From positions 1 through 64,000 of the forward strand of contig JAFQCV010000006.1 in the NCBI GenBank assembly GCA_017416325.1: 64,000 bases of DNA, read 5' to 3'. Origin of the DNA: Oscillospiraceae bacterium. GTDB lineage: Bacteria > Bacillota > Clostridia > Oscillospirales > Oscillospiraceae. Shown in pieces: positions 23,718 through 32,796 of this stretch. The notes beneath the pieces are model-generated. The model did no database searches. It saw nothing but the letters and a program-made list of their open reading frames with translations, and had not been told where the DNA came from. Every line of letters begins with the position of its first letter. Within the stretch, counting starts at the first letter, position 1. The position numbers and the translations under genes were made by a program.

Positions 23718-24407
23718 ATGGCGCTTTATGCAATCGGTGATCTTCACTTGTGTCTGGGTGCTGAGAAGCCCATGGATATTTTTGGTGGTGCCTGGGTCGG
23801 CTATATGGATAAACTGCAGCAGGGCCTCTCTGTAGTAAAGCCAGAGGATACCCTTGTGCTGCTGGGTGACTTGAGCTGGGCGCTGGAACTGTCCCAGGCA
23901 ACCGCAGACTTTGCTTGGATCAACAGGATTCCCGGCAGAAAGATTATTTTAAAGGGCAATCATGATTTTTGGTGGAGTACAGCTGCAAAGTTTTATAACT
24001 TTTGTGAGCAGAACGGCTTCCAAGATATGTTTATCCTCAATAACAATCATTATGTGTATGAGGATGTTGCCATCTGCGGAACCAGAGGCTGGTTTTTTGA
24101 AGAAGACCGCAGTGGAGCTCACGATGAAAAGGTGTTCCGCAGAGAACTGATCCGTTTGGAAGCCTCCTTGCAGTCTGCCGGCGATAAACAGAAGATGGTA
24201 TTTCTTCACTATCCGCCCCGGTATAAGGGCTACGAATGTGGAGAGATCCTGGAACTGCTTCAGAAATATGGGGTCAGAAACTGTTTTTATGGTCATTTGC
24301 ATGGAGCGAGCCATGGTTTGGCCATGCAGGGACTTTGGGATGGGATCGATTACCGCTTGGTTTCTGCGGACAAGCTGGATTTCCAGCCGTTTTTAGTGAT
24401 GCCATAG
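23718..24407 (+). CDS. Calcineurin-like metallophosphoesterase
   Basis: The 229-residue protein has the complete set of metallophosphatase motifs: AIGDLHL, LLGDLSW, LKGNHDFWW, FLHYPP and FYGHLHG. Together these bind two metal ions. The substrate is unknown. It starts 12 bp after the threonine-synthase-like gene and ends the rbgA-to-phosphatase gene run at a terminator. Confidence 0.9.
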   Translation: MALYAIGDLHLCLGAEKPMDIFGGAWVGYMDKLQQGLSVVKPEDTLVLLGDLSWALELSQATADFAWINRIPGRKIILKGNHDFWWSTAAKFYNFCEQNGFQDMFILNNNHYVYEDVAICGTRGWFFEEDRSGAHDEKVFRRELIRLEASLQSAGDKQKMVFLHYPPRYKGYECGEILELLQKYGVRNCFYGHLHGASHGLAMQGLWDGIDYRLVSADKLDFQPFLVMP

Positions 24408-24417
24408 CGGTTCTGTA

Positions 24418-24440
24418 AGGCGGCCTAAGGGCCGCCTTTT
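24418..24440 (+). terminator. Terminator after the metallophosphatase
   Basis: AGGCGGCC and GGCCGCCT form a stem followed by TTTT. Confidence 0.8.
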
Positions 24441-24491
24441 GCGTGGAAGCATCCTATTTTGCTTTTTTAAAAAGTTTTTTTAAGAAAAGTG

Positions 24492-24520
24492 TGGACATTT
24501 GACTGTTTTTTTGATAGAAT
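24492..24520 (+). promoter_or_regulatory. tig promoter
   Basis: TGGACA (24492-24497), a 17-nt spacer and TAGAAT (24515-24520). Confidence 0.65.
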
Positions 24521-24585
24521 AATTCGGCTATGTAAAAATATAAAATGGTCTTGCTATGCGGGCCGATTTTAGGAGGAATACTTAA

Positions 24586-25887
24586 ATGAACATTAAGAGT
24601 ATCGAGAGAAACGGCAATCAGACAACGATCGTCGTGGAGATCGACAAGGAACTGATGGAGCAGGGTGTTAACAAGGCCTACCTGAAGGCTCGCAAGAACA
24701 TCATGATCCCCGGCTTCCGTAAGGGTAAAGCACCCCGTAAGATGATCGAGTCCATGTACGGCGCTCATGTTTTCTACGAAGACGGCCTGGAAGAGATCTT
24801 CCCCGAGGTTTACAAGGCTGCTGTAATTGACCAGGATGTGAAGGCTGTCGGCCGTCCCAGCCTGACCGATATGGACATTTCTGAAGAGGGTGTCGTCACC
24901 ATTACCCTGACTACGGATGTCTATCCCGAGGTCACTCTGGGCGACTACAAGGGCCTTGAGGTCGAGAAGGCAGAGGCTGAGGTTTCCGATGCCCAGGTAG
25001 ATGCCGAGCTGGACCGCATGGCGCAGAATGTTGCTTCCACGGAGACTGTGGAGCGTCCTGCCCAAATGGGTGATACCGCTAACATCGACTTTGAAGGCTT
25101 TGACAATGGTGTTCCTTTTGATGGCGGCAAGGGTGAAAACCATGACCTGAAGCTGGGCAGCAACTCTTTTGTTCCCGGTTTTGAGGAGCAGGTTGTCGGT
25201 ATGAGCGCCGGTGAAGAAAAGGATATCGACATCACCTTCCCCGAGGACTACCACGAAGGTTTGGCCGGTAAAGCAGTTGTTTTCCATGTCAAGTGCAACA
25301 AGGTCACGGTTACCAATGTTCCTGTTCTGGACGATGAGTTTGCTAAGGACGTTTCTGAGTTTGAAACTCTGGAGGAGCTGAAATCTGACATTCGCGCAAA
25401 GGCTCTGGAGAATGTCCAGAAGCAGATCAACAACAGCTTTGAGAACGCTGCTGTGGAGAAGGCTGCGGAAAACACCACAGTGGATATGCCCAATGCGCTT
25501 ATTGAGGCTGAGCTGGACAACCAGATGGAGCGCTTTGCTTACCAGCTGCAAATGAGCGGCTACAGCGTAGAGCAGTACGCCAAGATGATGGGCGGCGATA
25601 TGTCCGCCATGCGTAATGCCTTCCGTCCTGCCGCTGAGAAGCAGGCTAAGATCAATGTGACTCTGGAGAAGATCGCTGAGGTGGAGCAGATCGTTGTTGC
25701 TGACGAGGATGTAGAGGCCGAGTACGCGTCTCTGGCTGAGCAGTACAGCCTGGAGCTGGACAAGGTCAAGGGCATGGTCCCCGCTGAGGAGATCAAGGCC
25801 AGTCTGAAGACCCGCAAGGCTGTGAAGGTCATTGTGGACAATGCTGTTGCGGTTGCTCCCAAGGCAGAAGAGAAGACTGAAGAGTAA
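24586..25887 (+). CDS. tig: Trigger factor
   Basis: Trigger factor is the ribosome-bound chaperone and prolyl isomerase that meets nascent chains. The 433-residue protein has the usual length. The N-terminal ribosome-binding domain carries the GFRKGKAPRKMIE signature near residue 44. A FKBP-like PPIase domain spans about residues 150-240 (GDTANIDFEGFDNGVPFDGG), followed by a helical chaperone domain. It precedes clpP-clpX as in many bacteria, but a stable hairpin and a 119-bp gap separate it from clpP. Confidence 0.97.
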   Translation: MNIKSIERNGNQTTIVVEIDKELMEQGVNKAYLKARKNIMIPGFRKGKAPRKMIESMYGAHVFYEDGLEEIFPEVYKAAVIDQDVKAVGRPSLTDMDISEEGVVTITLTTDVYPEVTLGDYKGLEVEKAEAEVSDAQVDAELDRMAQNVASTETVERPAQMGDTANIDFEGFDNGVPFDGGKGENHDLKLGSNSFVPGFEEQVVGMSAGEEKDIDITFPEDYHEGLAGKAVVFHVKCNKVTVTNVPVLDDEFAKDVSEFETLEELKSDIRAKALENVQKQINNSFENAAVEKAAENTTVDMPNALIEAELDNQMERFAYQLQMSGYSVEQYAKMMGGDMSAMRNAFRPAAEKQAKINVTLEKIAEVEQIVVADEDVEAEYASLAEQYSLELDKVKGMVPAEEIKASLKTRKAVKVIVDNAVAVAPKAEEKTEE

Positions 25888-25899
25888 TTTTACCACCAT

Positions 25900-25925
25900 G
25901 CGAACCGGTCTAAGGACCGGTTCGC
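25900..25925 (+). terminator. Hairpin after tig
   Basis: GCGAACCGGTC and GACCGGTTCGC form a perfect 11-bp stem. There is no T-run, so it may only partly stop transcription or may protect the tig mRNA 3' end. Confidence 0.55.
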
Positions 25926-26006
25926 GTCATACAAATCATACCACGAGGAATAACCTTCCTCTACAATGGTTAGAATGTTTCAGACCCATGAAAGGAGACA
26001 GTGACC

Positions 26007-26588
26007 ATGAGCTTTATTCCCTATGTTGTAGAACAAACCAGCCGCGGTGAACGCAGCTATGATATTTTTTCCCGTCTGCTGAATGACCGCATCATCTTTT
26101 TGTCGGAAGAAGTCAATGACACCACCGCGTCTTTGATCGTTGCGCAGCTGCTGTATTTGGAAAACCAGGACCCTGATAAGGATATCCAGTTCTATATCAA
26201 CAGTCCCGGTGGCAGTGTTACTGCCGGTATGGCAATTTACGATACGATGCAGTACATCAAGTGCGATGTCAATACCATTTGTGTGGGTATGGCTGCTTCT
26301 ATGGGCGCATTTTTGCTGTCCGCCGGCACAAAGGGCAAGCGCATGGCGCTGCCTAACGCGGAAATCATGATCCACCAGCCCAGCGCAGGTACTCAGGGTC
26401 AGATTACAGACATGGCGATCCACATGAAGCGGCTGCAGACTATTAAGGACCGTATGAACCGGATTCTTGCTGAAAAAACAGGCAAGAGCCTGGAAGAGGT
26501 CACCCAGGCCTGTGAGCGTGATAATTTCATGACCGCCGAGGAGGCTTTGGCCTTTGGCCTGATCGATCAGATCGTTCAGAGACATTAA
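26007..26588 (+). CDS. clpP: ATP-dependent Clp protease proteolytic subunit
   Basis: ClpP forms the tetradecameric protease chamber used by ClpX and ClpC. The 193-residue protein has the catalytic triad at Ser98 (GMAASMGAF), His123 (MIHQPSAG) and Asp172 (ERDNFMT). The N-terminus [11 protein letters not shown] starts at ATG 26007 after AGGAGA. A GTG two codons earlier lies too close to the ribosome site. It is followed 28 bp later by clpX. Confidence 0.97.
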   Translation: MSFIPYVVEQTSRGERSYDIFSRLLNDRIIFLSEEVNDTTASLIVAQLLYLENQDPDKDIQFYINSPGGSVTAGMAIYDTMQYIKCDVNTICVGMAASMGAFLLSAGTKGKRMALPNAEIMIHQPSAGTQGQITDMAIHMKRLQTIKDRMNRILAEKTGKSLEEVTQACERDNFMTAEEALAFGLIDQIVQRH

Positions 26589-26616
26589 TTCTACCAAGAA
26601 AGGTGGTGCCGGCATC

Positions 26617-27876
26617 ATGGCGAAAAAAGAAGACCAGGCTATTCGCTGCAGCTTTTGCGGCAAGCGGGAGAACGAAGCTCGGCTGATTGCCGGTCCCGGT
26701 GTTTGTATTTGCAGCGAATGTGTCCAGGCTTGCAGCGATCTGCTGTTAAATGACGCCCAGTTCGATGAGAACGGCAAGCTGCGTACACCGGAGCATCTGC
26801 CTACTCCCGTGGAGATCAAAACCTTCATGGATAGCTATATCATCGGGCAGGATGGGGCGAAGGTCGCCTTGGCTGTTGCGGTGTATAATCATTACAAGCG
26901 TATTTACTTGGCGCAGGATTCGGATGTGGAGCTGCAAAAGAGTAATATCTTGCTGATCGGCCCTACCGGCTGCGGTAAGACACTCTTTGCCCAGACTCTG
27001 GCTAAAATATTGAATGTACCCTTTGCCATTGCGGATGCTACTACATTGACCGAGGCCGGTTATGTGGGCGACGATGTGGAGAATATTCTCCTGCGTCTGC
27101 TGCAGGCTGCTGACTTTGATGTAGATCTTGCAGAACACGGCATTATTTACATCGATGAGATGGATAAGATCGCCCGTAAAAGCGAAAACACCTCCATTAC
27201 CCGGGATGTCTCCGGTGAAGGTGTTCAGCAGGCACTGCTGAAGATCCTGGAGGGAACGATTGCCAATGTGCCTCCTCAGGGCGGCAGAAAACATCCCCAG
27301 CAGGAAATGATCCAGGTCGATACTTCCAATATCCTGTTTATTTGCGGCGGCGCGTTTGACGGTCTGGACAAGATCATTGAAGCCCGCACCGAAAAGTCTT
27401 CCATTGGCTTTGGCGCGCATATTGAATCGAAAAAGCATCGGGATGTAGGCAAGCTGCTGGCTCAGGTGGAGCCGGATGATCTGCTGAAATTTGGCATTAT
27501 TCCCGAGCTTGTGGGCCGCTTGCCTGTGATCACTTGCCTGCAGAGCTTGACCCAGGAAGACCTTGTGCGGATTCTAGTAGAACCCCGCAATGCCTTGACA
27601 AAGCAGTACACCAAGCTTTTGGAGCTTGACAATGTGGAGCTGGAGATTCAGCCGGAAGCATTGCAGGCTGTTGCCCAGAAGGCACTGGAACGTAAGATCG
27701 GCGCGAGAGGTCTGCGTACCATTATGGAAAGCATCATGACGAAGATCATGTATACCATTCCGTCAGATTTAACCATTAAAAAGGTTGTCATCACCCCCCA
27801 ATGTGTTTCCGGTGGTGAGCCTACGGTTTATTCAGATCCTGAAAAACCCCGGACTCTGGCGGTTAACCGAAAATAA
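26617..27876 (+). CDS. clpX: Clp protease ATP-binding subunit ClpX
   Basis: ClpX unfolds substrates and feeds them to ClpP. The 419-residue protein has an N-terminal zinc-binding domain ([14 protein letters not shown]). The AAA+ core has Walker A GPTGCGKT at residues 115-122 and Walker [11 protein letters not shown]. Pore loop GYVGDD, the IGF-type ClpP-docking segment ([10 protein letters not shown]) and sensor 2 GARGLR are all visible. Together with clpP and lon it forms a protein-quality-control block. Confidence 0.98.
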   Translation: MAKKEDQAIRCSFCGKRENEARLIAGPGVCICSECVQACSDLLLNDAQFDENGKLRTPEHLPTPVEIKTFMDSYIIGQDGAKVALAVAVYNHYKRIYLAQDSDVELQKSNILLIGPTGCGKTLFAQTLAKILNVPFAIADATTLTEAGYVGDDVENILLRLLQAADFDVDLAEHGIIYIDEMDKIARKSENTSITRDVSGEGVQQALLKILEGTIANVPPQGGRKHPQQEMIQVDTSNILFICGGAFDGLDKIIEARTEKSSIGFGAHIESKKHRDVGKLLAQVEPDDLLKFGIIPELVGRLPVITCLQSLTQEDLVRILVEPRNALTKQYTKLLELDNVELEIQPEALQAVAQKALERKIGARGLRTIMESIMTKIMYTIPSDLTIKKVVITPQCVSGGEPTVYSDPEKPRTLAVNRK

Positions 27877-27885
27877 CAGGGAATG

Positions 27886-27914
27886 GAAGGGGGTAGTATT
27901 CTACTCCCTTCTTT
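27886..27914 (+). terminator. Terminator-like hairpin between clpX and lon
   Basis: GAAGGGGGTAG and CTACTCCCTTC pair with one G-T wobble and are followed by TTTG. The short T-run suggests partial read-through into lon. Confidence 0.5.
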
Positions 27915-27941
27915 GCTCCATTACCAAGGAAGGAGAATTCC

Positions 27942-30344
27942 ATGAACGAGAAGATTCATGTCGGCAATATGCCGATTTTAGCCCTTCGTGGCTTAGTTAT
28001 CTTTCCGGAACAGACAGTACATTTTGAAGTTGGCCGGAAAAAATCTATTTTAGCCTTGGAAGAGGCAATGAAGAGGGATCAGACACTGCTGCTGATTCCG
28101 CAGAGAGATATTGCTGAGGACGATCCTGACTTGGAAGACCTCCATGCAATGGGTACGGTTGCCAAAGTCAAGCAAGTGCTCCGTGCGCAAGGTGATACCA
28201 TCCGGGTCTTGGTCAGCGGTCTTTACCGGGCCAGAATTCAGGATCTGACCAATAGCGAGCCTTATCTGTGGGGCAGAGTTGCTTCTGTTCCGGATACGGA
28301 AATTATGGATAATCTTCGTAGCCGTGCCTTGCGCCGTGAAGCCAATATGGTTTACGGAGAATATGTGGAGGCATCCGATCATCCCGCTCAGGTTGTTCAG
28401 CTGAAAATGCTGGCATCTGAGAATAGCGGTTTTGTAGCAGACAGCATTGCCCAGAATTCCGGGATCGAGTTTTCTGATAAGGTCAAGCTTCTGTGTCAAA
28501 TGAATCCTGTCCGCCGCCTGGAAATCGCAATACGCCTGCTGAAGCAGGAGCTGGAAATGCTTCGCCTGGAATCTGTCATTCAAGAGCGGACCCGTGCCAA
28601 CATCGATCAGCAGCAGAAGGATTATTACCTTCGTGAACAGTTGAAGGCCATACGGGATGAATTGGGTGACGATGAGGAATCGGAATTCCGGGACTATGAG
28701 ATGCGGCTTCAGAGCCTGAAACTCCCCAAAGAGGACCAAGAGAAAGTTTTAAAAGACTTTGCCCGCTTAAAAAAGCAGCCCTTTGGTTCTTCTGAGGCGG
28801 CTGTGCTGCGAAATTACTTGGATACGGTTCTGGATATTCCCTGGAATACCAAAACACGGGAACGGGTGGATGTGTCTGCCGCAAGAAAGATTCTGGAGAG
28901 AGACCACTACGGTCTGGAAAAGGTAAAGCAGCGGATTTTGGAGTCCATTGCCGTGCGGCAGATGGCTCCTGAAATGCCGCCTCAGATCCTTTGCTTGGTA
29001 GGACCTCCCGGTGTTGGTAAGACATCCATTGCTTACTCTATTGCCCAAAGCTTGAACCGCAAAATGGCGCGGATTTCCTTGGGTGGCGTTCACGATGAGG
29101 CGGATATCCGCGGACATCGCAAAACCTATGTGGGCGCTATGCCCGGCCGTATTATATCTGCTGTGATCCAAGCGGGAAGCAGCAATCCACTGCTCCTGCT
29201 GGATGAGGTGGATAAGATGGGGCGAGACTATCGTGGTGATCCCAGCGCGGCGCTGCTGGAGGTTTTGGATGCTGAGCAAAACAAAACCTATCGGGATCAC
29301 TATCTGGAGATTCCCTTCGATCTGTCTGATGTGATGTTCATCACCACAGCCAATACTCTTGACACCGTTCCCAGACCGCTGCTAGATCGTATGGAGATCA
29401 TTGAACTGGGGTCTTATACCGATGAAGAAAAACGGATGATCGGTAAGAACCATCTTCTGCCCAAACAGATGAAGAAGCACGGGCTGAAAAAGACTCAGCT
29501 GAATGTAACAGATGATGCGATCCGGGAGATCATCAGCTGCTATACCCGGGAATCCGGTGTACGTAACCTGGAGCGGTGCTTTGCCAAGATCTGCAGAAAA
29601 GCGGACATGCAGCTTCTTGCCCAGGAAAAGCCTAAAAAAATCACGGTCAATGGCGGCAATGTGACGGAATTTCTGGGTATCCGCAAGTATCTTCCTGACA
29701 GATTGCCTGTTCACGATCAGATAGGCTTGGTTACCGGGCTTGCCTGGACTTCTGTTGGCGGTGAAGTGTTGGAGGTCGAGGTCAATGTGATGGCCGGCAG
29801 CGGAAAGCTGGAGCTTACGGGAAATCTGGGCGATGTGATGAAAGAATCAGCCCAGGCGGCCCTGAGTTATATTCGAGCCAATGCCAAAGCGCTGGGGATT
29901 GCCGAGGACTTTTATAAAACAAAGGATATCCATGTGCATTTCCCGGAGGGAGCTGTCCCGAAGGACGGTCCATCCGCGGGTGTGACGGTCTGTACTGCTA
30001 TGGTCTCTGCCCTCACAGGCGCAAAGGTGCGCCGGGATGTTGCCATGACCGGAGAGATCTCCATTCGGGGCAGAGTGCTTCCCATTGGCGGCTTGAAGGA
30101 AAAGACCATGGCTGCAATGCGCCACGGTATCACGACCGTAATCATCCCCCAGGATAACGAAAGAGATCTGCAGGAAATCGATCCGACAGTACGCAAGTCC
30201 TTAAACTTCATTACTGCCCAAAATATCGATGCCGTTTTACAGGCGGCACTGACTCCCGGCAACCGGGACCAGGTACCTGCCATTCTAAACGCGATACCGG
30301 AAGATGTTAAGGGGAAATCCCGGAAGCCGCAGATTCGGCAGTGA
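27942..30344 (+). CDS. lon: ATP-dependent protease La (LonA)
   Basis: Lon degrades misfolded and regulatory proteins. The 800-residue protein has an N-terminal substrate-binding domain (ILALRGLVIFPEQTVHFEVG). Walker A GPPGVGKTS is at residues 354-362, and Walker B is LLLLDEVDKM. The C-terminal protease domain has the catalytic dyad Ser678 (PKDGPSAG) and Lys721 (GGLKEK). It has no membrane segment, so it is LonA. The engB gene follows within 10 bp, the usual Firmicutes arrangement. Confidence 0.97.
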   Translation: MNEKIHVGNMPILALRGLVIFPEQTVHFEVGRKKSILALEEAMKRDQTLLLIPQRDIAEDDPDLEDLHAMGTVAKVKQVLRAQGDTIRVLVSGLYRARIQDLTNSEPYLWGRVASVPDTEIMDNLRSRALRREANMVYGEYVEASDHPAQVVQLKMLASENSGFVADSIAQNSGIEFSDKVKLLCQMNPVRRLEIAIRLLKQELEMLRLESVIQERTRANIDQQQKDYYLREQLKAIRDELGDDEESEFRDYEMRLQSLKLPKEDQEKVLKDFARLKKQPFGSSEAAVLRNYLDTVLDIPWNTKTRERVDVSAARKILERDHYGLEKVKQRILESIAVRQMAPEMPPQILCLVGPPGVGKTSIAYSIAQSLNRKMARISLGGVHDEADIRGHRKTYVGAMPGRIISAVIQAGSSNPLLLLDEVDKMGRDYRGDPSAALLEVLDAEQNKTYRDHYLEIPFDLSDVMFITTANTLDTVPRPLLDRMEIIELGSYTDEEKRMIGKNHLLPKQMKKHGLKKTQLNVTDDAIREIISCYTRESGVRNLERCFAKICRKADMQLLAQEKPKKITVNGGNVTEFLGIRKYLPDRLPVHDQIGLVTGLAWTSVGGEVLEVEVNVMAGSGKLELTGNLGDVMKESAQAALSYIRANAKALGIAEDFYKTKDIHVHFPEGAVPKDGPSAGVTVCTAMVSALTGAKVRRDVAMTGEISIRGRVLPIGGLKEKTMAAMRHGITTVIIPQDNERDLQEIDPTVRKSLNFITAQNIDAVLQAALTPGNRDQVPAILNAIPEDVKGKSRKPQIRQ

Positions 30345-30351
30345 GGTAATG

Positions 30352-30936
30352 ATGAATTTTCAAAAGGTTGAATTCTTGATTTCCGCTGCGTCGGTTAAAG
30401 ATTTTCCCAAGAACAGACTGCCGGAGATTGCTTTTGCCGGTAAGTCCAATGTAGGAAAGTCTTCCGTGATCAACAGACTTCTCCAGCGGAAAAATTTTGC
30501 AAGAGTAGGAGACAAGCCGGGAAAAACCATCCATGTTAACTACTTCACCATAGACAATAAGTGTTATTTGGTAGATCTTCCCGGATACGGTTTTGCCAAA
30601 GTGCCACAGGCGGAAAAAGAACGCTGGGGAAAGCTGATGGAAAACTACTTTGGGGAAAATCGCATTGACCTTGGTGTTTTGATCGTGGATTACCGACATC
30701 CGCCTACCAATAATGACATTACCATGGCTCGCTGGTTCCTGGATAGCGGCTGCAATTTTGTGGTCGTGGCCAATAAGATGGATAAGCTGAAGAAAAGTGA
30801 GTTAGTGTCCAATCTTGCGGTGATTCGTGAAGATCTGGAGCTTCCGGATTCTGTCCCAGTAATTCCTTTTTCTGCGGAAAAGGGTGATGGACGGGACGCG
30901 TTGGTCAAGCACATCCTGGCTGTTGCGGAAAAGTGA
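30352..30936 (+). CDS. engB: Ribosome biogenesis GTP-binding protein EngB/YsxC
   Basis: EngB is a small GTPase needed for 50S ribosome assembly. The 194-residue protein has P-loop FAGKSNVGKSSVIN, G3 DLPGYGFA and G4 ANKMDKL. I start at ATG 30352, just after the lon stop and a GAGG site. The longer upstream frame would overlap lon. It is co-transcribed with lon. Confidence 0.95.
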   Translation: MNFQKVEFLISAASVKDFPKNRLPEIAFAGKSNVGKSSVINRLLQRKNFARVGDKPGKTIHVNYFTIDNKCYLVDLPGYGFAKVPQAEKERWGKLMENYFGENRIDLGVLIVDYRHPPTNNDITMARWFLDSGCNFVVVANKMDKLKKSELVSNLAVIREDLELPDSVPVIPFSAEKGDGRDALVKHILAVAEK

Positions 30937-30938
30937 AA

Positions 30939-30981
30939 AAATCCCTCCTGTTCAGTTTGATGATTTGAGCAGGAGGGATTT
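30939..30981 (+). terminator. Terminator after engB
   Basis: AAATCCCTCCTG and CAGGAGGGATTT form a 12-bp stem with a 19-nt loop. The following T-run is weak. Confidence 0.65.
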
Positions 30982-31084
30982 CTATATTCCATAAAAACTA
31001 ACGACGCAAGATACGATATTTTGTGAATGGTTGCAGAAAAGATGCATTTCTGCAAGTTTTCGACAGATTATTATGAAATGCTAG

Positions 31085-31113
31085 TTGACTGTTATTATTA
31101 TTTTGTGTATACT
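31085..31113 (+). promoter_or_regulatory. Promoter of the glycine riboswitch/glyA transcript
   Basis: TTGACT (31085-31090), a 17-nt spacer and TATACT (31108-31113). Transcription would start near 31120, making a leader of about 260 nt before glyA. Confidence 0.85.
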
Positions 31114-31137
31114 AGTTAAAACGATATATCCATAGAA

Positions 31138-31298
31138 GCCCCTCGGGAAAACGGCATGTCCTACCGAAGGATTAACAGTCTCAGGTGTCTCTTTTGAGAT
31201 AGGACCGATGGGCAGAGGACTCTCTGGAGAACACATTCAGTTGTGTGCCGAAGGTGCAAGGTGTTTACCGAATCTCTCAGGCAAACGGACAGGGATGC
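31138..31298 (+). promoter_or_regulatory. Tandem glycine riboswitch
   Basis: Two aptamers lie in series. The second (about 31218-31298) closely follows the glycine aptamer consensus, with TCTGGAGA, CCGAAGGTGCAA, AATCTCTCAGGCAAA and GGACAGGG in order. The first (about 31138-31216) shows CGGGAAAACG, CCGAAGGATTAA, TCTCAGGT and GGACCGATGGGCAGAGG. A terminator hairpin and then glyA follow. Known glycine riboswitches usually turn on glycine cleavage genes, so here glycine probably controls its conversion to serine by SHMT. Confidence 0.9.
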
Positions 31299-31325
31299 GA
31301 TACAGCGACTTTTTGCTGTGTTTCA

Positions 31326-31353
31326 GAGCAGTCCTCTTGGACTGCTCTTTTTT
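31326..31353 (+). terminator. Riboswitch expression-platform terminator
   Basis: GAGCAGTCC and GGACTGCTC pair across a short loop and are followed by TTTTTTG. It lies between the second aptamer and the glyA ribosome site, so glycine binding could switch it on or off. Confidence 0.85.
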
Positions 31354-31382
31354 GTAAAATACTTTTGAAAGAAGGATTATAT

Positions 31383-32636
31383 ATGTACGGAAAACCTTTG
31401 GACGCAATTGGCTTTGTTGAGAATTTTGACCCTGTTGTTGCCAAAATGATGGGCAAGGAGCTTCAGCGCCAGCAGGATGGTTTGGAATTGATCGCTTCTG
31501 AGAACTTCGCATCCCCGGCAGTCATCGCTGCCATGGGTAGTATTTTGACCAATAAGTATGCGGAAGGCTTGCCTGGAAAGCGCTATTACGGTGGTTGTCA
31601 GCATGTGGACGAGTTGGAGTCACTGTGTATTGACCGCGCGAAGCAGCTGTTTGGAGCAGAAGCTGCCAATGTGCAGCCGCACTCCGGCGCACAGGCCAAT
31701 ATGGCAGTGGAGCTTGCCATTCTGCAGCCCGGTGATACTATGATGGGCATGAGCCTTGCCAACGGCGGTCATTTGTCCCACGGCAGCCCTGCCAATATTT
31801 CCGGTAAGTATTACAATGTGGTTTCTTATGATGTGGACCATGAGACCGGTTTGATCGATTACGATCAGATCCGCGACATGGCGAAAAAGTGCGCCCCCAA
31901 GCTGATCATCGCCGGTGCCTCTGCTTATCCCAGAGCCATTGATTTCAAGGCCTTTGCCGATATCGCCCACGAGGTTGGCGCGGTATTCATGGTGGATATG
32001 GCGCATATCGCAGGCCTTGTCGCTGGTGGAGCCCATGAGAGCCCTGTGCCTTATGCCGATATCGTAACCACCACCACCCACAAGACCCTCCGTGGCCCTC
32101 GCGGCGGCTTGATCCTGGCTCGGGAAGAATATGCCAAGAGAATCAATTCTGCCGTGTTCCCCGGCACCCAGGGCGGCCCTCTGGAGCATGTGATTGCCGC
32201 AAAGGCGATCTGCTTCCAGGAAGCTATGCAGCCTGAATTTAAGACCTATGCGCAAAACATCGTTAAAAACGCAAAGGTACTTGCCTCTGCTCTGTTGGAG
32301 GAAGGTTTTGACCTGGTTACCGGCGGTACTGACAATCATTTGATGCTGGCTGACCTTCGCCCTATGAACATCACCGGCGCGGAACTGCAGGTCCGCTGCG
32401 ATGCCAACCATATTACCCTCAATAAAAATGCCATCCCCGGCGATCCCCAGAAGCCCTCTGTTACCAGCGGCGTGCGCATTGGCACTGCAGCGGTCACGAC
32501 CCGGGGCCTGGGTGAGGCGGAAATGAAGCAAATCGCCCGCTGCATCGCTTTGACGGCAAAAGACTTTGCAGGAACTGCCGAAGAAGTCAAGGCTACTGTT
32601 TCTGAGATCTGCGAGAAGTTCCCGTTGTACCGCTAA
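31383..32636 (+). CDS. glyA: Serine hydroxymethyltransferase
   Basis: SHMT interconverts serine and glycine with tetrahydrofolate, using PLP. The 417-residue protein has the PLP lysine at residue 234 in [14 protein letters not shown]. Other family signatures are [28 protein letters not shown] and PHSGAQAN. The start ATG 31383 follows GAAGGATTAT. Upstream in-frame codons belong to the riboswitch leader and are not translated. Expression is probably set by the glycine riboswitch. Confidence 0.97.
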   Translation: MYGKPLDAIGFVENFDPVVAKMMGKELQRQQDGLELIASENFASPAVIAAMGSILTNKYAEGLPGKRYYGGCQHVDELESLCIDRAKQLFGAEAANVQPHSGAQANMAVELAILQPGDTMMGMSLANGGHLSHGSPANISGKYYNVVSYDVDHETGLIDYDQIRDMAKKCAPKLIIAGASAYPRAIDFKAFADIAHEVGAVFMVDMAHIAGLVAGGAHESPVPYADIVTTTTHKTLRGPRGGLILAREEYAKRINSAVFPGTQGGPLEHVIAAKAICFQEAMQPEFKTYAQNIVKNAKVLASALLEEGFDLVTGGTDNHLMLADLRPMNITGAELQVRCDANHITLNKNAIPGDPQKPSVTSGVRIGTAAVTTRGLGEAEMKQIARCIALTAKDFAGTAEEVKATVSEICEKFPLYR

Positions 32637-32639
32637 TCA

Positions 32640-32676
32640 AAAAGCTCCCTAAAGGAAAGGTCTTTAGGGAGCTTTT
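32640..32676 (+). terminator. glyA terminator
   Basis: AAAAGCTCCCTAAAG and CTTTAGGGAGCTTTT form a 15-bp stem. Confidence 0.88.
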
Positions 32677-32730
32677 ATATACAGTCTTGCTATGATTATA
32701 TTTGACTGTGGTAAGTCGATACTTTTCTTG

Positions 32731-32759
32731 TTGATTATGCTTTTCTTTCGTGGTAAAAT
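32731..32759 (+). promoter_or_regulatory. Promoter of the phosphohexomutase gene
   Basis: TTGATT (32731-32736), a 17-nt spacer and TAAAAT (32754-32759). Confidence 0.7.
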
Positions 32760-32796
32760 AACATAAAATTGCGGTTGCTTGATAAGGAGGATACCT

